From contig CALEYL010000031.1 of NCBI GenBank assembly GCA_937926205.1, positions 87,650-151,649 of the forward strand: a DNA stretch of 64,000 nt, in the 5' to 3' direction. The notes under the pieces were generated by a model. The model searched no databases. It was not told where the DNA came from and saw nothing but the letters and a program-made list of their open reading frames with translations. Shown here in pieces: positions 37,099-46,243 of this stretch. Origin of the DNA: an uncultured Saprospiraceae bacterium (lineage in GTDB: Bacteria; Bacteroidota; Bacteroidia; Chitinophagales; Saprospiraceae). The number at the start of each line of letters is the position of its first letter. Position 1 is the stretch's first letter. The translations under genes were made by a program, and so were the position numbers.

Positions 37099-40000
37099 AT
37101 GAAAAAACATTTTAAACAATATATCCTGCTCTCCCTGATGTCCATTGTCCTCAGTGGCATGTTCATGACGCTTATGGCGCAGCAAAATCAAAAAATACTT
37201 TTCCCAACCCCTGGTGGGTTTTCTCATTCCTACGGATCCTACGCTTTACCCACTACCGATGGTGGATATTTTTTTCTGGGAACCATCGGAAACAGCTTAC
37301 AGCTTAATGAAAATCACCACACGCGAGGCATTAAAACTGACGGCCAGCTTCAGGTGGTTTGGGACAACACTTACATAGACCCCAGCCTTCCCCCATATGG
37401 CATTTATCCGGAAATCAGCAGCCTGCCCCTGGAGCTAAGTGACGGCGGGTTCGCATATGGTGTTGTCGACACCTCGGCCGGGTATGACCTGATACGCCTT
37501 GCACCTGACGGCGAATTGCTCTGGGGAAAAAATTTCCCGGGCTATTTCAACTATGTGTTTCCGCTTGACGCCTTAGCCAATGGTAGTTTTATGACCGTAC
37601 GCTCACAATTGACCACTCAGAATGCATGGCACAGCTATGTCACCCGGTTCAATGCAGCAGGCGGCATCGAAGCGGAACAGGAAATCGAAGAAATACCTTC
37701 GATCAGTGCTGCCGTGCAACTAACCGGAGGAGATATCGTCACGATGCATTATGCACAAGGGAACAACATACTAACCCGTCTTGACGCAAACAGCAACATC
37801 GTTTGGCAATCTGCTCCCATCGCAAACCTGAATTACATCCTTGCCGCAATGGCTGACGGCGGTTTTGGCGTAGTTGTACATACAGCTCCCAACAGTTATA
37901 GCGTGCGCTTTTATGACGCACAAGGCAATCAAACCGGGCAAACCCCTGCTCTGCAACTTCCAACCAGTCAAATTTTCAGCCTTGGTTTCTACCCTGACGG
38001 TTCCTTCCTCATCGCCGGCTACACGAGTTTGAACCTTGGGTTCATGGCCAGAATCCAACAGGATGGCACGGTCATTTGGGCAGCAGAATCTCCTGCAGAC
38101 GGCCAGGATCAGCTGAATTATCTGAGCGGTCATACCACTGCTGATGGCTGGGCCATTGGGGCAGGCAGAACCGGTACCCTCTTTGGCGCGCTTCGGGTAA
38201 GTGAAAATTCCGGGATTTTCGTGAATACCATTTCCGGCAAATTAGGTTACGACAGCGATGAAGACTGCGCACTTACCGGTTCTGAAACAGGCATTCCTTA
38301 TGCGCAAGTCAAAGCAAATAACGGCACTCAGAATTTCTATGCTTTTACGGCGGCAGACGGCAGCTATCATTTTACCCTCCCTGCGGGAGACTATACGTTG
38401 ACGCCAATCGCTTCACAGGTTCAATACACTGTTTGCCCGGACGCACAACTGAATGTTTCTTTCCCGGCAGGCGCCAATGGCAACGCTTCTGTCGATTTGC
38501 CGATGCAAACCGCCCAGATTCTCCACCAGATCAGCGGCAACTTATGGTTTGATCAGAACAACAATTGTTCTGCCGACAATGGAGATATTGTCTTGAGAAA
38601 TTGGGTGGTACGCCTGCAGAATGAATTGGGCACTACCATTTCAACCGGTTTTACAGACATCAATGGCCATTACAGCTTCATGGTTTCTTCCGGCGACTAC
38701 ACCGTCTTAGCTGTACCTTACAACCAGAACTTTAGTTTTTGTGCTCCGGCTTCACAAATGCTAAGCGTCAGCGGATCGGTTCCGCAGTTGGTCAACGCTG
38801 ATTTTGTCGCGCGTGCAGAAACTGATTGTGCACAAATGCGGGCAAGCATTCAGCCAACAGGAATCCGGCCATGTCTCGAAAGAAATTTTTATGTCAATTA
38901 CCGAAATGATGGCGCCGTTCCGGCTGAAGATGCAACACTGGAAGTCATCCTTCCTCCCGGAGTTTCCTATGTTAGCGCAACCCCTGCTCCTGCTTCGGTA
39001 AACGGGAATGTCATTATGTTTGAATTAGGACAGGTATTGCCTTCGCCGGGAGGAGGATGGAACAGTGTAAGCATCCGGGTTTTAGGCGATTGTGGCCTGG
39101 AAATTGGCGATGTTGTCTGCATAGAGGCCAATATCAGCCCTGAAGAATTCTGTGGTGAAGCTCCGGGTTGGAATGGCGCGATCATGACCATAACGGGTGA
39201 CTGTGACGGAGACAATGCTCAATTTACCATTAAAAACATCGGCAATGCTGCCAATTCAGTTCCCCTGCACTACATTATAGTCGAAGATCAGATTGTGTTG
39301 CTTGAGGGAGATGTCATTAATCTGGTGCCGGCAGCAGAGGAAATGCATACCGTTGCGCATGGCAATGATACCGCTACGATCATCATGACCCTGCAACAGG
39401 AACCTGGTTTTCCGGGAGATACCAGTGTTGTTTTTTCCCTGAACAATTGCATGGGCATGGGGGGCTCTCCTACCGGGTTTAGCAGCAATGCCGGACCATT
39501 TACGGTCACCAAATGTTTGCCCGTTGTCAATTCATACGATCCAAACGACAAAAATGCCACGCCGCTGGGCCTTGGCGAAGGGCAAAGCGTTCGTCCGGGT
39601 ACGCCGCTTGAATACACCATCCGGTTCCAGAATACCGGAAATGACACTGCCTTTGTTGTGGTCATACGTGACACCCTGTCGCCTCATTTCAATGCTGCCC
39701 GAACCGAAGTGCTTGGAGCAAGTCATCCTTATGAATTTACATTACTGAGCGACCATATTTTGCATTTTACTTTCAACAACATCCAGCTACCGGACAGTAC
39801 GACGAACTTTGAAGGATCACAGGGATTTGTATTGTTCCGTGCTTATCCTGAATCCGGCTTGGTGCAGGGTACTGTCGTTGAAAACCAGGCCGCTATTTAC
39901 TTTGATAATAATGAGCCGATTATTACGAATACGGTTCATCGTACTTATGAAGATTTCATTCTGGTAAAAACGGATGAATTGACTACACCCCAGGCTTTGA

Positions 40001-40239
40001 ACATCAACATCTACCCTAACCCTTTTAACACAGAAGCCACCTTTGAATTGCCGGAAGAAGCGCCGACCGGCTACTATGCGCTTGAACTCTACGATGGCGC
40101 CGGACGTCAAGTCCGTATTGCATCATTTGGTGACAGGCGTTGTTTGGTCACGCGGGATGAATTACCAGCAGGCCTGCTTTTCTGGAAAATCAGCCACGAA
40201 GGCCGAATGGTAGCCAGCGGCAAAATGATAGCCCAATAA
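37099..40239 (+). CDS. T9SS-exported surface protein with SdrD B-like and DUF11/DUF7619-type domains
   Basis: The product has 1046 residues with a signal peptide ending LMAQ. Residues ~35-375 are repetitive beta segments with a propeller-like rhythm (LPTTDGGYFFLGT, ELSDGGFAYGV, AMADGGFGVVVH). Two carboxypeptidase-regulatory/SdrD B-like modules follow at ~377-470 and ~478-565 (ISGKLGYDSDEDC; ISGNLWFDQNNNC, each with a D-G-x-Y-x-F). A DUF11-like stretch comes next. The DUF7619-type region at ~813-960 contains YDPNDKNATPLG, LEYTIRFQNTGNDTA and AAIYFDNNEPIITN. The last ~75 residues (INIYPNPFN to SGKMIAQ) are a type A sorting domain. It is expected on the cell surface, with the ligand unknown. Confidence 0.9.
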   Translation: MKKHFKQYILLSLMSIVLSGMFMTLMAQQNQKILFPTPGGFSHSYGSYALPTTDGGYFFLGTIGNSLQLNENHHTRGIKTDGQLQVVWDNTYIDPSLPPYGIYPEISSLPLELSDGGFAYGVVDTSAGYDLIRLAPDGELLWGKNFPGYFNYVFPLDALANGSFMTVRSQLTTQNAWHSYVTRFNAAGGIEAEQEIEEIPSISAAVQLTGGDIVTMHYAQGNNILTRLDANSNIVWQSAPIANLNYILAAMADGGFGVVVHTAPNSYSVRFYDAQGNQTGQTPALQLPTSQIFSLGFYPDGSFLIAGYTSLNLGFMARIQQDGTVIWAAESPADGQDQLNYLSGHTTADGWAIGAGRTGTLFGALRVSENSGIFVNTISGKLGYDSDEDCALTGSETGIPYAQVKANNGTQNFYAFTAADGSYHFTLPAGDYTLTPIASQVQYTVCPDAQLNVSFPAGANGNASVDLPMQTAQILHQISGNLWFDQNNNCSADNGDIVLRNWVVRLQNELGTTISTGFTDINGHYSFMVSSGDYTVLAVPYNQNFSFCAPASQMLSVSGSVPQLVNADFVARAETDCAQMRASIQPTGIRPCLERNFYVNYRNDGAVPAEDATLEVILPPGVSYVSATPAPASVNGNVIMFELGQVLPSPGGGWNSVSIRVLGDCGLEIGDVVCIEANISPEEFCGEAPGWNGAIMTITGDCDGDNAQFTIKNIGNAANSVPLHYIIVEDQIVLLEGDVINLVPAAEEMHTVAHGNDTATIIMTLQQEPGFPGDTSVVFSLNNCMGMGGSPTGFSSNAGPFTVTKCLPVVNSYDPNDKNATPLGLGEGQSVRPGTPLEYTIRFQNTGNDTAFVVVIRDTLSPHFNAARTEVLGASHPYEFTLLSDHILHFTFNNIQLPDSTTNFEGSQGFVLFRAYPESGLVQGTVVENQAAIYFDNNEPIITNTVHRTYEDFILVKTDELTTPQALNINIYPNPFNTEATFELPEEAPTGYYALELYDGAGRQVRIASFGDRRCLVTRDELPAGLLFWKISHEGRMVASGKMIAQ

Positions 40240-40275
40240 ACGGAAGATATAGAAGCGTAATATTTGAAGTCCTTT

Positions 40276-40308
40276 GGCCCCTCGTTGATTAGAGCGAGGG
40301 GCCTTTTT
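40276..40308 (+). terminator. Strong rho-independent terminator
   Basis: A 9-bp GC-rich stem (40276-40284 with 40295-40303) has a 10-nt loop followed by TTTTT. It lies 37 bp past the adhesin stop at 40239 and just before the convergent stop at 40317. Confidence 0.85.
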
Positions 40309-40316
40309 CATCATGT

Positions 40317-41432
40317 TTATTCTTTTCTGTTTGCATCAAACAACCACAGGTCTCCGACGTCATTTGTTTCGGCAAATTCTTCGGACGCTATGATGGTTAA
40401 TGTGGGTTCTTTGGCGCGGGCAGCATCACGGGCACGTTCCTCCGGGGTTTTCATCGCATCGATTTTTTCTTTCACCTGCATTTTGTGTTTTTCTTTTGCT
40501 TTGCGCAATGGTTTCAGGGCTGTCTTGTATTTCAATGTCAGGTATTCCAGTTTTTGAGCAAATTCCATATGGCTGCTGTCGTCAAAGGGATAACCATATT
40601 GAGGGCACCAGAAAAGACAGAGATGTGGTGCAATCTCTACCAAATTGAATTGGGCTGAAAAAAATGCATGGGTATTTGGAGCTGCAATTTCACCATTTTC
40701 AGACAGACAGTCCGACAATTTATTCTGGCGCAAACGGTCGAGTGTGGAATAATAGAAATTTCTGAGGCTGTCGAGTAGCTGGCGATCGGGCGGACTGAGT
40801 TTTTTTAGTAATTTTTGGTTGAGTTTTTCAATATTCGGAACGTATAATTCTTTATAAATAGGAATTTTTTGTTGTTCTCTTTCAGCGCGCTGCTGGTAAT
40901 TGGCATCCCCTTCTCTGTATTGCGCTCTGAGATTTTGTTGCCATTCCATACGATCAGCCTCGTTTTTAGCCTCAATGATCTCATTTTGCTCGGCGCTTTG
41001 TATGGTTTCAAAATAAGTGACGAACTTTACCATTTTAGGTAGAAAAAGCAGGGAATCCGGTAAGTTCACATAATAAGCTAAGCCTGATTTCTTTTGTTCT
41101 TCGCTGTATTTTAAGTTCAAATTGTTTTCCCTCAATTCAATTATGGTGTTCACCGTTTCTGCTTTCCGCTGCAACACCATTTCCCGCTGTTCATCGTTAA
41201 GCAAGCTTCTCATATAATCAAAAATCTTTTTAGTTGTTTCTTGTTTATAAGCAACTTGATTATCAAAACTATTGGCATATGCAACGATTTGCTTTGCTTG
41301 TTCCTGGGTATAAATATGCATAAATTCGTGGGGGTAATCTGAATTATTGGGTAAACCTTCCAGATCATAAATTTGTAGAAATGCAGTAGTGGCATAAAAA
41401 AGAAACAGGCAGGTTGGCAGTAATTTTTTCAT
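40317..41432 (-). CDS. Secreted, highly charged helical protein of unknown function
   Basis: The product has 371 residues with a signal peptide (MKKLLPTCLFLFYATTAFLQ). The mature part is Lys/Glu/Gln-rich helix with coiled-coil character (EQNEIIEAKNEADRMEWQQN; KALRKAKEKHK-type stretches) interrupted by a short Cys-containing segment (LVEIAPHLCLFWCPQYGYPF). No family was recognised. The N-terminal mature residues IYDLEGLPNNSDYPHEFMHI hint at a small structured cap. It is convergent with the T9SS adhesin, sharing the terminator zone at 40276-40308. Confidence 0.7.
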   Translation of the reverse strand: MKKLLPTCLFLFYATTAFLQIYDLEGLPNNSDYPHEFMHIYTQEQAKQIVAYANSFDNQVAYKQETTKKIFDYMRSLLNDEQREMVLQRKAETVNTIIELRENNLNLKYSEEQKKSGLAYYVNLPDSLLFLPKMVKFVTYFETIQSAEQNEIIEAKNEADRMEWQQNLRAQYREGDANYQQRAEREQQKIPIYKELYVPNIEKLNQKLLKKLSPPDRQLLDSLRNFYYSTLDRLRQNKLSDCLSENGEIAAPNTHAFFSAQFNLVEIAPHLCLFWCPQYGYPFDDSSHMEFAQKLEYLTLKYKTALKPLRKAKEKHKMQVKEKIDAMKTPEERARDAARAKEPTLTIIASEEFAETNDVGDLWLFDANRKE

Positions 41433-41810
41433 TTTTTAGTTTTTTGATTACATTAATATTGTGATAAAGATAGGCTATTAAACAATTAAATAAACACGAA
41501 AAACACGAACTACTTCGGGTGCACCGCTCATAGAGCTAGATCTGCCGTTTAAAAATGACGCGGAGTTTCACAGAGTAAACGCGGAGTTTCACGGAGTTTT
41601 ATGAGGCTCTTCGTAAAACAGCTTGCATTACTCCGCGAGACTCCCTTACTCCGTGGAACTCCGCGACCAAAAAGAGTCCACAGAGGCTTGCCCATTGACG
41701 CTTTAGCGTCTAATGGGGCATTCCCCGATAAAAATAGCCCCTGATTCGAATGAGACACCCCAAAAATTCAGAATGTCTCATGTTGTTATTGCCTGAATGG
41801 CCTATTTTCA
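41433..41810. repeat. Spacer with CGCGGAGTTTCACGGAG direct and inverted repeats
   Basis: Two direct copies of a CGCGGAGTTTCAC(A/G)GAGT unit lie at 41559-41576 and 41580-41597, and an inverted copy lies at 41648-41665. The second and third could fold into a long hairpin with 18-nt arms and one mismatch. A short GACGCTTTAGCGTC palindrome follows near 41697-41710. No gene is supported. The 3' edge contains the terminator at 41750. Confidence 0.6.
41750..41781 (-). terminator. Hairpin after the 187-residue outer-membrane protein gene
   Basis: Bases 41750-41758 pair with 41773-41781 (9 bp with one wobble on the minus strand). It is 30 bp past the minus-strand stop at 41811. The stem reads ATGAGACA, the same outer stem as the terminator at 35426 that also follows an outer-membrane barrel gene. 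Confidence 0.5.
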
Positions 41811-42374
41811 TCAAAACCGATAACCAAACCGGGCATCCAGGCCAATTCCCAATTCTCCTTCTCCAAAGATGGAAACATCAAACAGCAGGTCGGCAGAGGC
41901 GCCAACGCCAAAACTAAACCGGGAATTAATTTCGGTCATAAAACCCAGGTCAATTCCAGCGCCAAAAAAACCGTTACTGATCTCTGTTACGACCGTCCGG
42001 AGTGTAACGTCATCCCGCTTATCCCTGAGTTTTTGGTCGTAATTTTGGTAGTTGAGGTGAAGGCCGAAATAAAAGCCTTTAAATGTTTCGTTGGTGTAGA
42101 ATTTCACCTCCGGTTGAAAAACCAGCAGGCGTTCCCGAAGCCGATATCGCCCGGGCGTATCGTATGCTTTATCAGCGAACAACAACCCTGCCTTAAACCC
42201 GATGGTCGTTTTATTCTTAAGGACGCTTTCAAACCCTAGGGCTGGTCCTGCAAAATAACTTTGATAGTTCGTTAAGCCTCTTGTCATAACGTCGGCATAA
42301 AGGAAATTGCTTTGTGTAAAGGCCGCTACTGACAAAAGCAGCATAATCCAGATGGTGGCAATTGATTTTTTCAT
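41811..42374 (-). CDS. Small outer-membrane beta-barrel protein
   Basis: The product has 187 residues from the ATG at 42374. The open frame extends to 42422, but the 42374 start gives a proper signal peptide (MKKSIATIWIMLLLSVAAFTQ). The mature protein is alternating beta strands with aromatic girdle residues (FAGPALGFESVL, TTIGFKAGLLFADK, LLVFQPEVKFYTN, GFYFGLHLNYQNY, RFSFGVGASADLLFDVS) and ends in the aromatic GLDARFGYRF, the terminal-Phe strand that the BAM machinery recognises. Eight strands are plausible. Its specific function is unknown. Confidence 0.75.
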   Translation of the reverse strand: MKKSIATIWIMLLLSVAAFTQSNFLYADVMTRGLTNYQSYFAGPALGFESVLKNKTTIGFKAGLLFADKAYDTPGRYRLRERLLVFQPEVKFYTNETFKGFYFGLHLNYQNYDQKLRDKRDDVTLRTVVTEISNGFFGAGIDLGFMTEINSRFSFGVGASADLLFDVSIFGEGELGIGLDARFGYRF

Positions 42375-42508
42375 GATCCAGTTTAATTTTGGTGTAATGC
42401 CAATTATTACGACTTCAGGCAAGTATATTGGTTAAATTATTACCTTTTTTAATACTTTTTTAACGCCATGCACCTAACCTGCCAATGTTTAGAGACAGGA
42501 TTATGAAA

Positions 42509-42543
42509 TAAAAAAGGGCACTCCAAGAATTTTGGAATACCCC
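42509..42543 (-). terminator. Terminator of pckG
   Basis: On the minus strand, 31 bp past the stop at 42574, an 11-bp stem with two mismatches and an AATT-containing loop (about 42516-42543) is followed by TTTTTTATTT. This is a typical intrinsic-terminator layout for pckG. Confidence 0.6.
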
Positions 42544-42573
42544 ATTTTTATCTTCATTAAGAAATTCCTAAAA

Positions 42574-44433
42574 CTAGACCCTTTCCGGTGCTAACCCCCA
42601 TTGTTCCGGCGATCGCCAGAGCGAAGACAGCAGCAATTCCCGCATGAAATAAAATTCTTTGGGCAGGCGGTCGTATAGTTGCGCGAACAATTCTTCGTGC
42701 GCCAGTAATTCTTTTTTCCAGGCTTCGCGGTCAACAGCCATGATTTTAGCAAAATCCTCCCTGCTGAAATCCAGCCCGGTCCAATCCATATCCCGGTGGC
42801 GCGGCATCCAGCCAATGGGGCTTTCCACAGCGCTGCCCTGACCTTTTACACGGGCGACAATCCATTTCAATACCCGCATGTTTTCGCCAAACCCAGGCCA
42901 TAGGAAATTGCCGTTTTCGTCTTTGCGGAACCAGTTTACCCCGAAGATACGAGGCGCATTGGGCAGGTTGCGGCCAAACTGCAGCCAGTGGTTGAAATAG
43001 TCGCCCATGTGGTAGCCCAGGAAAGGTAGCATCGCGTAGGGGTCGCGGCGCACCCTGCCAATTTCGCCAAATGCTGCAGCCGTTGTTTCAGAGCCCATGG
43101 TAGCGGCCAGGTAAACGCCGAAATTCCAGTTGAACGATTGGTATACCAAAGGTACTGCTGTGCTACGGCGTCCGCCGAAGATAAAGGCACTGATGGGAAC
43201 GCCGTTGGGATTTTCCCAATCCGGGTCTACGCAGGGACACTGCGAAGCCGGTGCTGTAAAGCGCGAATTGGGATGTGCTGCTGGTTTGCCACTGGCCGGA
43301 TCGTGTGGCTGGCCCTGCCAGTTGGTCAGTCCTGCAGGCACTTCTTTTGTCATCCCTTCCCACCAGACATCGCCGTCTGAAGTGAGGGCCACATTGGTAA
43401 ATATAGAATTGCGGCTGCAGCTCGCCATGGCATTCGGGTTCGTTTTGTCGTTTGTACCGGGAGCTACGCCAAAATAGCCTGCCTCCGGGTTGATGGCATA
43501 CAAACCGCCTTTTTCGCCCGGGTGGATCCAGGCAATGTCGTCGCCAACCGTGGTCACTTTCCAGCCTTCCATTTCTTTTGGCGGGATGAGCATGGCAAAA
43601 TTCGTTTTGCCACAGGCGCTTGGAAAAGCTGCTGCGACGTAGGTCTTTTCTCCTTCCGGAGATTCCACACCCAGAATGAGCATGTGTTCTGCCAGCCATC
43701 CTTCGTCTTTGGCAATGGCTGAAGCAATCCGCAAAGCAAAACACTTTTTACCCAACAAGGCGTTGCCGCCATAGCCGCTACCATAGGAAACGATATAACG
43801 TTCTTCCGGAAAATGGACGATGTACTTCGTCGTCGGATTACATGGCCATTTGGCGTCAGTTTGCCCGGGTTCGAGCGGCGCCCCCACAGTGTGCAGGCAT
43901 TTCACAAAATCACCGTCATCTCCCAGCATGTCGAGCACTTTGCTGCCCATACGCGTCATAATCCTCATGTTCACCACCACATACTCTGAATCGGTGATCT
44001 GAACGCCAATCTTAGACAACGGCGATCCAATCGGCCCCATGCAAAATGGTATTACATAAAGGGTACGGCCATGCATACAGCCTTTCAACAGGCCTTCCAG
44101 TGTGTTTTTCATTTCGCGCGGTTCCACCCAATTGTTGCTGGGCCCTGCCTCGCTGCGGGTGCGGCTGCAAATAAATGTGCGGTCTTCCACCCGCGCTACA
44201 TCGCTGGGATCAGAGAAGCAGGCAAAGCTGTTTGGACGCTTTTTCGGATCGAGCCGAATGAAAGTGCCCTTGTCGACCAGCAATTGGGTGGTGCGGTTGT
44301 ATTCTTCTTCGGAGCCATCGCACCATTGGACGTCGTCAGGCTCACAAAACCGGGTAATGGTGTCTACCCACGCCCGCAATTTTTGGTGTTTGCCGGCTGT
44401 TTTTTCCGTCAAAAATTCGGTTTTATTAAACAT
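42574..44433 (-). CDS. pckG: Phosphoenolpyruvate carboxykinase (GTP)
   Basis: The product has 619 residues, the length of the GTP-dependent enzyme (EC 4.1.1.32), not the ~530-residue ATP type. It interconverts oxaloacetate and PEP, the entry step of gluconeogenesis. Diagnostic segments are the nucleotide/metal P-loop FPSACGKTNFAML with the hyper-reactive Cys, the kinase-2-like GDDIAWI, NPEAGYFGVAPGTN, and GVPISAFIFGGRRSTAVPLVY. It is monocistronic. A TACCTTTG box lies 26-33 bp upstream of the ATG. Confidence 0.97.
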   Translation of the reverse strand: MFNKTEFLTEKTAGKHQKLRAWVDTITRFCEPDDVQWCDGSEEEYNRTTQLLVDKGTFIRLDPKKRPNSFACFSDPSDVARVEDRTFICSRTRSEAGPSNNWVEPREMKNTLEGLLKGCMHGRTLYVIPFCMGPIGSPLSKIGVQITDSEYVVVNMRIMTRMGSKVLDMLGDDGDFVKCLHTVGAPLEPGQTDAKWPCNPTTKYIVHFPEERYIVSYGSGYGGNALLGKKCFALRIASAIAKDEGWLAEHMLILGVESPEGEKTYVAAAFPSACGKTNFAMLIPPKEMEGWKVTTVGDDIAWIHPGEKGGLYAINPEAGYFGVAPGTNDKTNPNAMASCSRNSIFTNVALTSDGDVWWEGMTKEVPAGLTNWQGQPHDPASGKPAAHPNSRFTAPASQCPCVDPDWENPNGVPISAFIFGGRRSTAVPLVYQSFNWNFGVYLAATMGSETTAAAFGEIGRVRRDPYAMLPFLGYHMGDYFNHWLQFGRNLPNAPRIFGVNWFRKDENGNFLWPGFGENMRVLKWIVARVKGQGSAVESPIGWMPRHRDMDWTGLDFSREDFAKIMAVDREAWKKELLAHEELFAQLYDRLPKEFYFMRELLLSSLWRSPEQWGLAPERV

Positions 44434-44458
44434 AATTTGGTTAGGTTTATTTGTGGCA

Positions 44459-44466
44459 CAAAGGTA
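44459..44466 (-). promoter_or_regulatory. Putative -7 box of pckG
   Basis: The minus strand reads TACCTTTG, a full TAnnTTTG match, 26 bp upstream of the pckG ATG, giving a leader of about 20 nt. Confidence 0.45.
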
Positions 44467-44606
44467 TGGAATATTAAAAACTTGACCTACCTTTCGCCCG
44501 CAAAAGCAACCTTCAAATACTGAAACACTCCCCTTGTGTAAAACCCTTATTATCCTCAGATCAATAATTCATTATTCCTGTTTTTTCACCAATAAATTTC
44601 ATTTCT

Positions 44607-45074
44607 ATGAGAATTTCACTTTTTGTAGCAGTTTGTCTCCTGTGTTTTGGCGCTTCAAATTTGTCGGCTCAAATGACGGACATGCTTTGGGATACCCACG
44701 GTGTCGGGTTCAAAGTGCCGAATAGTTTTGTAATCGAAGCCAACAACGCGGAAGAGTTTACAGCCGGCAACGACGAACTGATTCTGAGCATCGTCCCGGT
44801 TCAGGACGAAGAAATAAATGACGACGATCTGGCTGACGCTGTCGTAGAAATGGCAAAAGGCCTTGAGTACGATGTCGTGGAGGAGGGAGAAGCTATTGAT
44901 ATAGACGACTTCTCCGGCTATTACATCAAAGGCAGAAAAGATGGCGTTAATGCTGTTGTAATGGCTTTGCTCGACAAAAAAAGCAGCACCAACCTGCTTG
45001 TAGTCATCGCTTACGCAGATGGTTACGAAGACAGGGCAATTAAAATTGCTGCAAGCTTTTATGCGTACGATTAG
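44607..45074 (+). CDS. Small acidic secreted protein of unknown function
   Basis: The product has 155 residues. A signal peptide (MRISLFVAVCLLCFGASNLSAQ) precedes an acidic mature domain of ~130 residues with alternating strands and helices (DTHGVGFKVPNSFVIEANNAEEF; ELILSIVPVQDE; DFSGYYIKGRKDGVNAVVMALLD). The GVGFKVPNSF start is like that of small periplasmic PsbP/lipocalin-sized domains, but I cannot place it in a family. It is monocistronic, on the strand opposite its neighbours. Confidence 0.75.
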   Translation: MRISLFVAVCLLCFGASNLSAQMTDMLWDTHGVGFKVPNSFVIEANNAEEFTAGNDELILSIVPVQDEEINDDDLADAVVEMAKGLEYDVVEEGEAIDIDDFSGYYIKGRKDGVNAVVMALLDKKSSTNLLVVIAYADGYEDRAIKIAASFYAYD

Positions 45075-45135
45075 GAAGTACCACTCCCGTAGTTGGCGGT
45101 AACGCACACTATGGGATTTTTGTATTGTCCTTATA

Positions 45136-45277
45136 GCGGCCTTGGCGAGACCTTGGTGCACTTTGCGGGGTTCTTTTCCCGCTAAGGGCGCAAAGGTGCC
45201 GCTGAGGCCGCTGAGGTGCCGTCCAATTGGTATTCCATTTTTTCAGGATATGGCGCCTGCTTTTTGAGAATTCACTC
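45136..45277. repeat. ~142-bp direct repeat, copy 1 (flanks the HNH pair)
   Basis: It is about 90% identical to 46244-46384 in the same orientation (about 13 substitutions and one indel by eye). The shared core runs from GCGGCCTTGGCGAG through a TTTGCGGGGTTCTTTTCCCG stretch to the TTTTTGAGAATTCACTC end. The similarity stops abruptly at both ends. It contains internal GCCGCTGAGGCCGCTGAGG tandem units. Confidence 0.8.
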
Positions 45278-45305
45278 AGCTAGGTAAGCCATACCTTGAA
45301 TGGCG

Positions 45306-45716
45306 TCAGTATGGAGGATGTAGTGTAAGCAATAACAAAACTTGCCGAAGTCGCACAACGTTAGGGCGATTGAGCCGTAACCTTTGAATCGTGGCTCGCC
45401 CTGTTGGAGAAATTCCGGCAATTATGGAATAATCTTCTATCCATTGAAAATGCATGATCCAGCTATCTGTTCTTGGGTTGTAAAGTGGTGCGATCAATCC
45501 GGTCACTGGGTCAATCGCATCTGTTGCAAATCCTTTATAATTATTGCACCCTTGACAGGAAAAGGCAAGATTGTCTAAATTGTTTGTCCCGGCTTTTGCC
45601 AACGGGAAAATGTGTTCGATTGAAAACGAAGTGGAAGAAAACTGATCCTGAGACAAGCAATATTCACAGCAAGCAGAAGCCCGTTGTCGAATAAATATCT
45701 TGTCCTTCTTAGTCAT
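45306..45716 (-). CDS. HNH endonuclease
   Basis: The product has 136 residues from the ATG at 45716. An in-frame ATG at 45734 is possible. The 45716 start gives an 8-nt ATGACTAA overlap with the upstream gene's stop. The HNH fold is clear: CEYC, SIEHIFPLAKAG (the catalytic His pair region), NLDNLAFSCQGCNNYKG (second Cys pair and the final Asn), so a zinc-stabilised beta-beta-alpha-metal nuclease. The C-terminal half (YNPRTDSWIMHFQWIEDYSIIAGISPTGRATIQRLRLNR) matches the compact HNH proteins common in cyanobacteria and Bacteroidota that occur with a small partner gene. The target DNA is unknown. Confidence 0.9.
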   Translation of the reverse strand: MTKKDKIFIRQRASACCEYCLSQDQFSSTSFSIEHIFPLAKAGTNNLDNLAFSCQGCNNYKGFATDAIDPVTGLIAPLYNPRTDSWIMHFQWIEDYSIIAGISPTGRATIQRLRLNRPNVVRLRQVLLLLTLHPPY

Positions 45717-46110
45717 AAATAAATAAAGGAGCATTTAACCCCAGGTCATTCATCAGTTGGGGTAGCGTAACCTTACGAAGGCGGGCAAGTTCAACTAAAT
45801 AAGGAAGGCGGTCTGCGTTGGCAGCTTCAATCTTATCGGTTAAGGCCATTAACTCTTGCTGCTCCGCTTCGCTGATCTGAGCAGATTTGCGCAGCGCAAC
45901 CAGAGCGTGAAATCGTGTCCATTCTTCTTCAGCGATTCCAAGGTTAATTTTTTGAAGCAAGTCCCCTTCCGTTAAAGGAATTTCCTCTTGATTGGCGCTT
46001 TTGTCAACCAGTCGTTCAACGATATGGCGATTCAGGCTTACACCCTGTCGCGCAGCTTCTTCACGTAGTTGATGTTCCAAAGCTTCCGGTAGTTCCAAAA
46101 CAATATTCAT
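45709..46110 (-). CDS. Partner protein of the HNH nuclease (antitoxin-like N-terminus)
   Basis: The product has 133 residues. The frame is open to 46179, but the ATG at 46110 is preferred because the family-like start MNIVLELPEALEHQLREEA begins there and a TATTTTTG promoter box lies only 27 bp upstream. The first ~40 residues resemble ribbon-helix-helix/antitoxin-type DNA-binding starts (EAARQGVSLNRHIVERLV). The rest is helical and acidic (EEEWTRFHALVALRKSAQISEAEQQELMALTDKIE). Genes of this kind regularly precede compact HNH genes in other genomes. Toxin-antitoxin or nuclease-regulator roles are inference. It is translationally coupled to the nuclease. Confidence 0.8.
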   Translation of the reverse strand: MNIVLELPEALEHQLREEAARQGVSLNRHIVERLVDKSANQEEIPLTEGDLLQKINLGIAEEEWTRFHALVALRKSAQISEAEQQELMALTDKIEAANADRLPYLVELARLRKVTLPQLMNDLGLNAPLFIYD

Positions 46111-46136
46111 GACGACACTATTTTCCTTGCTTGCTA

Positions 46137-46144
46137 CAAAAATA
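46137..46144 (-). promoter_or_regulatory. Putative -7 box of the HNH pair
   Basis: The minus strand reads TATTTTTG, matching TAnnTTTG, 27 bp upstream of the ATG at 46110. This supports the shorter start of the partner gene. Confidence 0.45.
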
Positions 46145-46243
46145 CAGGGTTTTATTAGCATTTCCAAACGCTCACGCACGCATGTAACATTACTTTTTCT
46201 GGTTTCAAGTGTGTCTCAGAAAACGGGAATGGGGTTTTACTTT

